A stretch of 64,000 nt of DNA from Megamerina dolium (Eukaryota > Arthropoda > Insecta > Diptera > Megamerinidae): positions 19,346,845-19,410,844 of the forward strand of contig OY978527.1 in the NCBI GenBank assembly GCA_963854835.1. The letters run 5' to 3'. This document shows, in pieces, positions 21,804 to 32,067 of the stretch. The notes beneath the pieces were generated by a model. That model was not told the origin of the DNA. It was given only the letters and a program-made list of their open reading frames with translations, and did no database searches. The position numbers and the translations under genes are program-made. Each line of letters begins with the position of its first letter. The stretch's first letter is position 1.

Positions 21804-23100
21804 TATTTTTTAAAAAAATGTGTTCTATTTTATTTAATTAGAAACAATAAAATTATAACAAAAACAGAATTGTTGCTATTTTGTTTTGCACAAAACTGTA
21901 CGTATTAACCATTACTGTCAATTATAAGCTATAGAATATAACTCTTATTTTGAATTTAGCAAAATTTCAAATAAAATACAATACATATATACTCATAAAC
22001 TGAGAAGACCTAGAACTAAGTTTTTTAAAGTATAAAAATACTCGCCGTTGTAGGCAAAATCGTATGGAGCGCTTAGTTTCGCAATGGCGATATTAGAAAA
22101 ATTGTCTAAAAAAGGAATCGGTACTTCATACATTCTTGGACAATTTGGAGGTGGAGGTGTTGAAGCTGGGAGAATATCTACTCTCCGATACAAAGTGGCG
22201 CATTCTTAACATCATGCAGGATATGCAGTATAAGCAACGACTAATAGATGCACAACCCGTTGCCAATGTGAGCTACATTAGTATCGGACAGTAGAGAGTC
22301 ATCGTCAAAACCGAGAAGCATTTTCGAATACGCTATGGATGATGTATTAGATGACCATGACTTCCATCGGTGATGATGACTTTCATCCACTTCATATCAA
22401 CATTTTATATTTTTTTAACTGAGTTAAAAAAAAATTGTTTAATGTAAACTAGATGGCTGCATGAATATATTTGTTTATATCTTCAAAATACTCCATTGAT
22501 ATTAGGATATAATCTCTCTTTCATTATCTCTGAGCAAATATGAATTAGAATGAATAAAATAGAATGAAATGGAGTGAATGTTATGTTTTCATAGAATGAA
22601 GAAAATCACAACATTTGCAAATGGAAGTAAATTATTTGAGAATACTCCAAACATTCGTTTTGTTTTTCTATGTTATATTACAATACATACATTATCATAT
22701 ACGCAAAAAATACAATAGATAAGACATGACGCAGTAATACAAAACATCAGTGTCTGTCAAGTAAAGCAACAACAATTATAACGTAGAATATACGTCGTAA
22801 CTCATAGTACTCTCAAAGAGAAAAAGCAAAACAGATATGTTATCTTGTACAAGATATATATGGAATATTTCTTGTACAAGAAACCAATGGAGTATTCTAT
22901 TTGCCTAATATTTTACTCTCACTCATTCTCATTATATTTAGATATGCAAATATTGTACATGTTTTGAGAGTAAAGATAATCATTCAAAAACCAAATACAT
23001 TATTGCAGCTCTTCAATGTAAACCAATGAATTTTTAAGTATTTTATAATTATATATGTGATATTGTTTTAATGAAATTTTAAAATATTTTTTTATTTATT
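21804..23100. other. Intergenic, AT-rich, two paired palindromes
   Basis: No gene recognised. A small open stretch at 22000-22270 has weak coding appearance on either strand but no family I know. Two perfect 16-bp palindromes sharing the core CTTGTACAAG lie at 22841-22856 and 22868-22883. Confidence 0.5.
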
Positions 23101-23102
23101 TA

Positions 23103-23871
23103 CCTAGTCAAGTCATAAATATTGGTACACAAAAAATCGACGCCAAATGAAAACGAATTAATATATTTCAAAACGACTACAAATCTTAGAACAACTTATT
23201 CGAAATGACTTTCATTTACCTTCCAGCACGACTTGAGATGATATGGCTACTCATCGATCGCGAGACGCACTTCAAGCATGGGGAAATTGTCGAGTAGAGC
23301 AAGCCATGCCCTCTAATACAGACCACAGCTTGTAATGCAACGAGATGAAGGCTAGACTACCAGCTGGCTAATCATCCGTTGATATGAAGTTCGGAATTCG
23401 CTTGCGTTTTCCCTCCAAAGCGGCCGTGAGCAGGTGTCCAGTGCTTCGATTGTACGCGCAGAATCCCAAATTTTCATGGACATGGAGTTTTGTGAAATTT
23501 GCATTTCCCGCGACAAGATTTACGGCTTTACGGCTTTGATCGCTTTCGGAGTTCTCACAATGGGCGGACGGCCAGATCTTTGACGGTCTCGTTCTCTACC
23601 AGTATCCTCAAACAACTTCACTGCACGATACACAAAATTCCGAGTGATTCCAAGCGGTCGCAACGTCCGAAAGATATCGTCTTTGCCCATGTTGCATTTT
23701 TGTAGGCCAACTACAACAATACGATTTTCGATGTCGCCCCATTCCAAGATTGTAAACAATTGATGCCAAAAACTTTTTACGTGGCAATGAAGCATAAATG
23801 TCAACTGTCAAATCGCACTCAAAATAAAATGGTTGCCAAATGGATGTACCAATATTTATGACTTGACTAGG
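23103..23871 (-). mobile_element. Internally deleted Tc1/mariner element with perfect 27-bp TIRs
   Basis: The terminal inverted repeats are identical over 27 bp (23103-23129 and 23845-23871, starting CCTAGTCAAGTCATAAATAT) and are flanked by TA on both sides. On the minus strand the transposase DNA-binding region remains (about 23804-23520: MGKDDIFRTLRPLGITRNFV, RSGRPPIVRTPK). A degraded C-terminus follows (about 23270-23200: YHLKSCWKVNESHFE). The catalytic core between them is missing. At 769 bp it is a non-autonomous derivative; perfect TIRs suggest fairly recent movement. It most resembles the DD37-type (maT/ITmD37E) groups, which is tentative. Confidence 0.75.
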
Positions 23872-24194
23872 TATTTATTTCCTTACATCCTAGTGCAACA
23901 ACTAAAGTTTTGCATTACAACATTAATCAACACGTTTATAATATAATATTCTATAATATATAACACAGTAATAATAAAAAATCAAAATAGACCTTAGACT
24001 ATTACAGAATAAATATGTATACTACTAAATTAATTAATATTCAAAATTTTTCTTACAATATGACAGGTATCGATAATTATTGATTTTTGCATTTTGTTAA
24101 TGGTGTTTTCTCTTAAACTTAGCTTACTAATGTCTGACTTTAATCCTTTAAATGCTGATTCTTCTGCACACATTACTTCTGGCACTATTTGTAC

Positions 24195-25010
24195 TTAGTT
24201 CCAATTTCTTCTAATTTCCACGGCAAGTTCTGCTTATTTTCGTTTTTTCTCCAGATACGACTTCTTCAAATTACTTGTATTTGGAACAGCAACATCAATC
24301 ATATTGCCAATCCTTCTACTTTTGTCTATGACTGTAATGTCGGGGCGGTTATGCTGATTTGTGTGTTCTTTGTAAATAGTGCGGTCGAAGTATACACAAG
24401 CGTTCGCATTTTCTGGTACTGCTGTTGGATCGTATTTATAATACGGTGTGTACGTTGTTTCAAACTTGTACTTGCCTAGCTGGGCCTGGTGGAGAAACTT
24501 CACCACATTATTTTGTATATTGCCAATACCGGACTTTGTCTGTTGCAAGATTATATTTCTGTGCTAGATTCTTTCTTCGTTCTTTATAGTCTGTAGCGGC
24601 TAGATGTTTGCAGCCGGGTCATATGTGCATTATTGTCTCATTTGGTGTTTTACATTTTCCTCATCTATCATCTATATTAGGTTCATTCAGATGTGTTTGC
24701 GATAGCTTTTGGTAGGCATTACACCATCTTGTATCGCTACCATATAGCCTTCTGTTTCGGCAAATATCTTGCTCGTTTTGAGCCATGTATGAGATGCGGT
24801 TTTGTCAATATTTGGCATATCTAGTTGGGTCGGATAACTGCCATGGAGAACTTTTAATTTCCATTTTTCTATAGCTTGTTCATTGGATGGTATATCTATT
24901 TCATTGTTTTTATTTAATTTTAATGGTAAATAATCAGTATTGAGTAAATAATAAGTTTGATGATAGATATAATATCTCTACCTCCTTCTATATGTGGTAT
25001 TGTCATATGA
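24195..25010 (-). pseudogene. LINE C-terminal domain relic
   Basis: Minus-strand fragments read WLKTSKIFAETEGYMVAIQD, then a broken cysteine region, then a C-terminal part with YTPYYKYDP, HNRPDITVIDKSRRI and IDVAVPNTSNLKKSYLEK. These are the conserved C-terminal blocks found after RT in a group of insect non-LTR retrotransposons (CR1/R4-like; clade not resolved). Stops and frameshifts are frequent and the RT itself is absent. Confidence 0.6.
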
Positions 25011-25106
25011 AGTGATAATGATTTTGGGTAGTGATATTGATGTTTGGTCATGGTTGTTCTGATCAATGTTTCAAGATTTTGAAGATCAGTATTCGACCAA
25101 TTTATT

Positions 25107-26401
25107 TTTTTTTTACAAGCTTTTTTATTGGATCTTTCTAAAATTACTTAGAAACTAACAATAAGTAATCAAATCTTACAAACTAAATAAAATTATGTGA
25201 TATTCCCAATGTTCCATCACAATTTGTTGAGTCACGAGGTATAGCAATTTCACAGCATATTCAGTGTGTCTTTTCTTTTTAATCGACGATGCCCCTTGCT
25301 CAGCAACAATTGCCTAGCAAGGAGATTCGGATGACTGTGTAATTTTTGAATGTAGCTTCAGCAAGACATTGCAACTTCCTCAGATATTGTGGGTACATTT
25401 AAATCTCGATGGATGTTAACGTTCCTCATATACCAAGGCGCGTTTACAATAATTCGCAGACACTTGGATTGTATTCGCTGCAATTTTTCGATATTTGAGG
25501 GAGATGCGGTGCCCCAAAACTGAATACCATAAGTCCAGATTGGCTTCAGGATTGCTTTATATAATAGCACTTTGTATTCGAGATTCAACTTTGATCTTTT
25601 GTGTATCAGCCACCATAACTGATTAATTTTAAGCTTGATCTGAGTTTTCTTTGCCTCTATGTGATTTTTCCAGGTCAGCCTTCTGTCTAGGTGAATACCC
25701 AAGTACTTTGTTGAGGAACATTGTGGAACTGATTGGCCATTAATTTTAAGTGGGGGACATGTATCTGGCCTTAGCGTGAAGGTTACATGTACGCTCTTTG
25801 ATTCATTGACTTTTATACGCCATTTTGCTAGCCAGATTTCGAGAGAATCGATATGAGTCTGCAGGAGTTTAGTAGCTTCTATGGGGTTAGAGCGAGTGCA
25901 CAATATTGCCGTATCATCTGCAAAGGTCGATATAAATGTATAGTTGTTGCTGGGCATATCTGTAGTGTATAAGAGTTACAGTAAGGGGCCCAAAACGCTT
26001 CCTTGAGGAACGCCAGCGTGAATATCCAATGGATTTGTTGTGTAATCCTTGTGATGTACGAGAAATTGTCTTTTCGTGAGGTAGCTACTAAGCAATGAGG
26101 AGACATTTGCAGACAGTAATAGTTTGAGTTTGTAAATAAGGCCATCGTGCCATACTTTATCGAAAGCTTGAGTGATATCAAGAAAGACAGCTGAGCAATA
26201 CTTTTTTTCTTCAAAAGTGTTCCTTATCAGAGTTACAATGCGGTGGACTTGTTCTATTGTGCCGTGCTGTTTTCTAAATCCAAACTGATGTTGAGGAATC
26301 AGTTGGTTGAGATTAATAAATGGAGTTATATTCATGACAAGTAGCTTTTCGAATACTTTAGAAAGTAGAGGCAGGAGGCTGATAGGTCTGTACGATGCAA
26401 C
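25107..26401 (-). pseudogene. Jockey-clade LINE copy B, 5'-truncated RT
   Basis: Nearly the same sequence as copies A and C from the RT motif region (FGFRKQHGTIEQVHRIV, QAFDKVWHDG, PQGSVLGPL, FADDTAIL) to the 3' UTR. The 5' break is inside RT at about 26401, immediately after the segment encoding LLSKVFEKLLV and its neighbours. A stop (TAA in place of TAT) follows LGPLL, and another ends the frame at about 25358. The A-rich 3' tail is at 25107-25130. Confidence 0.9.
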
Positions 26402-26404
26402 TTA

Positions 26405-26789
26405 TGACGTCGAAAGTATATGTAAGTATTGGAATTGCAAAACTATTAGGTGTGTTTTCGTACTTTTCCAGTAAACAAATTTCTAAGAAATTGACAGCTT
26501 TCGCTCTGAAAGAAAATATGCCAAAAAGTACAAGAACGCAAAACCAGTTAAAACCAAGTGCAAGTTTCACGAACAGCTGATATTCCACTAAGTAAATTGC
26601 AATTGTTCGTTTGCTTGTTAGTTTCTTTTGCTTATGATCAGCTGTTTTTCCTACTTGCAAGTCTTTACTGGGATAAATTTGTCCAGTAACAATTTGCAAC
26701 TTCCCCTCAAAATGAAATGTCATTTCGCTCTTAATTTCCCCAACTTTGCAAGTTTTTTGGGTACGAGAACGTCAAAATGTGATAGTTTG
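26405..26789 (-). repeat. Dispersed repeat family member 1 (unclassified, about 370 bp)
   Basis: Non-coding DNA homologous in reverse orientation to 36438-36795 and more distantly to 41203-41535 and 43262-43610. One end reads AGGTGTGTTTTCGTACTTTT; the other reads TTACAAACTATCAC on the minus strand. Shared inner blocks include CAGCTGTT and TTGCAACTTCCCCTCAAAAT. The ends are not clear inverted repeats, so the class is open. The Harbinger element begins at its right-hand TAA. Confidence 0.65.
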
Positions 26790-26965
26790 TAATAGCCGAA
26801 GCCCATAGAATACTTTGTTCCTTTGCGTTAACTGACAGCGACGGAAAAAACGGTGTAAGCTATCCCAATCAATACTTTTCACAACGGATACAAAATCATC
26901 TGTTTCTTTTAAGCGTACTATACATTTTTCGTATTTGTATACATTTAGTGATTGATTTGTATGAA

Positions 26966-28152
26966 ATGGAGGACGATATTTTGGAAATTATTTTATTGCT
27001 TATATTGCTTTATGAAGATCGCGAGTGCCTTAATATAATGAGTGTAGGTCGTAGATTCTGGGTGCGACCGCTTTACCAAGACCGCGATACCAATGGATTT
27101 TTTGCTGAAAACTTTGATGAAATGTTTAACAACGACTTGGAACAGTTCAGGAAGACAATTAGAATGAACAAAGAAGTGTTCTTGTTGTTGTTTAACTTGG
27201 TTAAAAAGCGTTTAAGCAAACATTCCAACCGACCATCAATATCACCACGGTGTCGACTTTTCCTCACTTTAGCATAGGCTAAATTATTGATGTACTGGAA
27301 ATCAACATATGTATAATTTAAATAATTTTTATAGCTATTTGGCTCATGGAGGTAGCAAGCAAATGTTTTCTGAAGCATTTAAGATGGGGCTGACAACAGT
27401 TAGACGAATTGTTGGGGAAACGTGTGAAATTCTTTGGGATGAATTAGGTTTTGTATATGTCTCCTCCCCAAATGTGATGAATGGAAACGGATTGCCACCG
27501 TTTTTTATAATATATGGATTTTCCCAAACTGTGTCGGCGCCATCGATGGCAAGCACATCAATTTGACTTGTCCATCGAATTCCGGCTCTATGTTCTATAA
27601 TTATAAGGGCAATTATTCCATTGTTCTCCTCGCAGTTTGTGACGCAAATTACACATTCACAAATATAGACATAGGCGCATATGGTTCCCAAAGTGATGGT
27701 GGTGTACTGTGGCATTCGGACTTTGGCCAAAGGCTATTTAATGGAAAATTAGAACTACCTGAAGATAATGTACTTCCAGGCACAAACATGAAATGCCCAT
27801 ATTTTATGATTGGAGATGCAGCATTTCCGTTAAAGACTTGTTTAATGCGGCCATATCCAGGTTTGAAGATATTTGTAATAATTTACTCCAATTCTTTTTT
27901 AAAGCTGTACTGTTTGATTTAGGAAACCATCTTCCAACTGAACGACAAATTTTCAATAAACGCCTCTCGAGAGCCCGTCGCGTTATCGAAAATGCATTCG
28001 GTATTTTAACAGCCCGCTGGAGAATTTTACTGTCATCTTTACACATGAGCCCATTGTCTGCGGAAAAAATTGTTAAGGCCACTGTATTATTGCACAATTT
28101 TTTAAAGATGCATGATGGTAGTTATTGTCCACCTGATTATGTTGATCAGTAA
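26966..28152 (+). pseudogene. Harbinger DDE transposase, broken
   Basis: The ATG at 26966 opens MEDDILEIILLL..., then RFWVRPLYQDRD and a helical domain up to CRLFLTLA. The continuation YLAHGGSKQMFS starts after a good acceptor (ttttatag|C, 27334/27335), but the expected donor reads AT instead of GT (27274). A frameshift follows near 27478. The catalytic core comes next, with FPNCVGAIDGKH (first Asp) and MIGDAAFPLKTCL (second Asp). After an insertion of about 70 bp, a third region reads FNKRLSRARRVIENAFGIL (catalytic Glu in VIENAFG). The family is DDE_Tnp_4/Harbinger nuclease. The broken donor, frameshift and insertion indicate an inactive copy. Confidence 0.85.
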
Positions 28153-28615
28153 CAAGGCTATAGTGTCATTAACTATGGACTATGGCGGCAAGAAGTTCCC
28201 ACGCCTTTGCAAAAGCATGGGCGAATGACGGCAAACAATGCGTCGAAAAGTGCATTCCAATTACAAGACACCATAATGGAATATGTTAATTCAAATCCCA
28301 TTTAAATATAACACATCTACTGCCATATTATGAACATTTTATTTTTTTAAGCTAATGAAATTCATATTTTCAAATATTTCATTTCATTACTAAAACTACA
28401 TTTACATTACATATTTTTATAAATTAATATAAATGAAATTCAATTTAAATAAAAAATGACATAGCCAATACATTCACAGTACTTTTCATTTTTATTAAGT
28501 CTTATATATCAGTTTAGGTTTTCATTCTTTGATCTAACTAAAAATTAAAAATAAATCAGCTCAAACAAAATAAAATATATATTCGTAGTAATTCGTGTAA
28601 ATAACAATAACTTAT

Positions 28616-28885
28616 TTAGGAGTGGAATGCACCAAGTTAAGAATTATCATTTTTAAGTCGTCCTGTTGTTCCTCCGTATGTTTCATCAAGTAATCATCTA
28701 AAGCCTTGAGGAAGTCCGCATTACGACTACTAATGCATTTTTGTTTTTTAACCTCAATTAAATCAGTAACTGCCCCACAAAGTTCGTTGAACCGCTCATG
28801 GGCATCGTGAGACTTTTTACGTTTTTCAGCCCTTTTCTTAGTGGTTGAGCTTGTGTCCGAATTTACAATTTCACATGTGCATAGG
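28616..28885 (-). pseudogene. Harbinger second-gene (MADF/BESS-like) C-terminal fragment
   Basis: The minus-strand frame reads SDTSSTTKKRAEKRKKSHDA, then HERFNELCGAVTDLIEVKKQ and ends LKMIILNLVHST-P-K-stop. It is a basic, helical C-terminus of the kind seen in Harbinger accessory DNA-binding proteins, which pair with the transposase. The N-terminal part is absent because the element is cut near 28885. Between the two genes (28153-28615) the DNA is AT-rich and non-coding. Confidence 0.5.
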
Positions 28886-30436
28886 TTGTTTCAAAAAACG
28901 CTTTATTCATCGTTGTAGTTCTAAAAGGCAATGTGGTGTTTATGCACCACTCACTTTTACACACACCACATTATGAGCGCTCAGTTACCTTTAAAACAAA
29001 AGAAGGCAATGGTGAAGACGTACAAAATCCTGATATATTTCATTCTAAAGAAAATAAAAGCACGTATTTCGTATTTCCCTACTTTGGTGAAGCCAATGGA
29101 AAATCTGTTATTACAATGGCCTTTATTGATGAAGGTTCGGCTTGTACACTTATGGAACAAGGTTTGGCAACACAGCTAGGTATTGCTGGTCCAAAGGAGG
29201 TGCTGTGTTTACAATGGACACAAAGTGAAAGTAATTCTCAACCTGTTGCGCTGCACATTTCTTCACAAATGCTTCATCCAATGGAATCTTATATGAAAAA
29301 ATTGAGTACCATAACTATACTTAACCTTCCTATACAATCATGAGACATTGCTACCATATCTGCTCGAGAACATTTACAAAATCTACCAATTGCTCCATAT
29401 ACTACGGAACGAGCTCGTATTTTTATAGGTTTCGACAATTTAAAGCTTATTATTCACAAAGAAACTCGACAAAGAGAATGTGATGAACTCGTTGCAGTTC
29501 GATGCAAACTCAGCTGGTCTGTGTATGGGCGTGTCGATGGAAATAAAGAGTCACCCCAACGAATAATACACATCTGCGCTTCCAATGGTGGTAAGCGCTT
29601 CGAAGAATTGGTAAAGTTACACACACGTTAGAGTCTGTTGGTATTCGCGAATCTCCACCACTCGTTTCAAAGGAAGACGAGCGCCCGCTGCACATAATGG
29701 CGGATACAACATAATACCTTCCTCTGGAAAAACGATGGGAAACTGGACTTCTATGGGAATACGATCAAATAGAGCTACCTGATTCCCTTCTAATGGCACA
29801 CCGGCGTTTACAATGCCTTGAGGCTAAAATTCTGTCGTAATTCTGATTTAATAAAAATTATGATTAGCACCATCCATGAATATGGTATATAAGAAAATTG
29901 AACGAAACTGGTATATCCCAATGCTTACTATTACCAATCCTAATAAAACTAAAGCACGATTGGTGTGGGATGCGACAGCCGCAGTAAATAACATTGCTCT
30001 TAATTCTGCTCTCATGAAAAGACCTGATTTACTTAGATTACTGGTGAGCGTGCTAATATGTTTTCGCGAGTAGCCAATAGCGTTGTTAGGCGGCATACGT
30101 AAAATGTTTCACCAAGTTCGCCAATGTTTCACCAAGCTACACAACAGTTCCTGTGGCGAAATCGCTATACCACAAAGACTCCAGAGGTGTACGTAATGCA
30201 GGTGATGACATTTGGTGCAACATGTTCGCCCTCTCTTGCTAATTTTGTAAAAATTAAAAATGCACTTCGTTTTCAACAAGCTGTGAAGTCTATTTTAGAC
30301 AATACGTTTGTGGATGATTCGCTACAAAGCACCAAGCGAGAATGTGATATGATAGAACAAGCTGATAAGTACATTGAACAGCCGGACGAGTACCATAAGA
30401 AGGTTTTGGGAATGTGATGGTCACCGCGGCCTGACA

Positions 30437-31600
30437 CTTACTTACTTATGTGGCCATAACAACCGAATATCGATTTAGGCCGAAAATAACATGCTTCGCC
30501 AGCCATCTCTGTTCTTCGCTAGCTGGCGCCAGTTAGAAATTCCAAGCGCCGTCAGGTTCTCCAGTACTTGGTCTTTCCACCGGAGGTTTGGTCTTCCTCT
30601 TCTGCGTCGTCCTCCAGCGGGTTCCGAATATAACACCTTCTTAGCTGGAGCGTGTTCTTCCATTCGCTCGACATGACCTAGCCAGCGCAGCCGCTGGATT
30701 TTGATGCGCTTTACTATGTCAATATCGGCATATAGCTCGTACAGCTCATGGTTGTACCTCATTCGGTACTCGCCACCAACGCAAATAGGTCCAAAGATCC
30801 TGCGTAGGACCTTTCTCTCGAAAACTCCAAGCATTCGCTCATCCGAGATGGAAATTGTCCAGGCTTCAGCGCCATATGTTAGGACAGGCATGATGAGAGA
30901 CTTGTAGAGTGTAGTTTTCGTTCTTCGAGAGAGAGCTCGACTTTTCAATTGCTTACTCAGCCCAAAGTAACACCTGTTATCAAGAGTTATCCTACGCATG
31001 ATCTCCAAGCTGACGTCATTACTGCTGTTAATGCTGGTTCCAAGATAGACAAAGTCCCTTACTACTTCAAAAGCGTAGTTGCCAACAGTGACGTGCTGTC
31101 CAAGACGCCGGGACTCTTTGTTTGTTGACACTAGATACTTCGTCTTGCCCTCGTTCACCGTGAGACCCATCCGACGCGACTCTCTTTCCAACTCTGAGAA
31201 TGCTGCACTGACTGCTCACGTGTTCATGCCGATTATGTCAATATCGTTAGCATACGCTAACAGCATGACACTTTTGTTGAAGATAGTGCCATTATGTCGT
31301 AGATCAGCAGCTCGTATTATTTTCTCCATAATAAGATTGAAGAAGTCGCACGATAACGAATCACCTTGTCTGAAACCCCGTTCGGTATTAAACGGTGCGG
31401 AGAGGTCCTTCCCAATTTTCACTGCACAACGAGAGTTATGCAGTGTCATTCTACAAAGTCGAATGAGCTTTGCAGGAATACCGAACTCAGACATTGTTGC
31501 GTAGAGGTAATCCCTTACCGGACTGTCGAAAGCGGCTTTATAATCAACAAATAGGTGGTGTGTGTCGATCTGTTTTTCTTGGGTCTTCTCCAGGATTTGG
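30437..31600 (-). mobile_element. RTE-clade LINE copy B, 5'-truncated
   Basis: Flanked by a perfect 12-bp target duplication, CGCGGCCTGACA (30425-30436 and 31601-31612). It covers RT from QILEKTQEKQIDTHHLFVDY to the C-terminal RRGRPNLRWKDQVLENL and the (TAAG)n tail at the left. Two open frames (31191-30475 and 31494-31216) are separated by an in-frame stop in place of Arg after GMNT. It is inserted in the BEL/Pao RT region. Confidence 0.92.
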
Positions 31601-31702
31601 CGCGGCCTGACATATTGCGATATTTTGTAAAGTTTTCAGATGAGGTCTTCGACGAGAGCGTTATGCCCTCGAAACCACAAATTTTGAGGGTTGTAATGAC
31701 AG

Positions 31703-32067
31703 TGGGTGCCGTAGCTCAGTGGTTAGTGTGTTCGCCTTCTGATCTGTAGGTCGTGGTTCAATCCCCGGCTGATGCATTACAAATTTAATATCTATAAGAT
31801 TTTTCTTTCGAACGGTACCCACCTGTCGGCAAGCAATTGGCAATTCTTCCGACAGTAACAACTTGCCATGAAAAAGCTTCTTAAAGAACTCTGTGACAAA
31901 GCTCAGAAAAAGTGATGTCACAAGTGTTCTGCCGTTCGGAACCGGCTAAAATAAGTAGGTCCCTTCTATTATTGTCCAAAATTTAAGACGCACAACAGTA
32001 ATGGAAGAGAAGCTCGGCCAATGAGGCCTTTGGGGCTTTATGTGCCACATATTTATTTTTTTTTTTT
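31703..32067 (+). mobile_element. tRNA-derived SINE, copy 1
   Basis: The head resembles a tRNA and carries RNA polymerase III boxes: A box TAGCTCAGTGG (31712-31722) and B box GGTTCAATCC (31755-31764), 32 bp apart. The body is unrelated to tRNA and the 3' end is T-rich (ATTTATTTTTTTTTTT). It is flanked by ATGACA (31696-31701 and 32068-32073); removing it rejoins the BEL/Pao frame (RVVMT to IYDPLG). The first 180 bp or so match a second copy at 60941. A true tRNA gene is excluded by the poor acceptor stem and the long body. Confidence 0.85.

Larger units (their letters stand above)
26793..28885 (+). mobile_element. PIF/Harbinger transposon, decayed, right end lost
   Basis: The left terminus TAGCCGAAGCCCATAGAATA follows the trinucleotide TAA. 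It shares about 100 bp, including ACGGAAAAAACGGTGTAAGC, with the right end of the element at 14944-17859. A transposase (+) and a convergent second gene (-) fill the body, the usual two-gene layout of Harbinger elements. No matching right terminus is found; the second gene is cut off near 28885, where BEL/Pao sequence begins. Confidence 0.75.

Noticed and set aside
31705..31770. Functional tRNA gene
   Set aside because: A and B boxes are present, but the acceptor stem does not close and the sequence continues into a SINE body with target duplications; the second copy at 60941 has the same structure.
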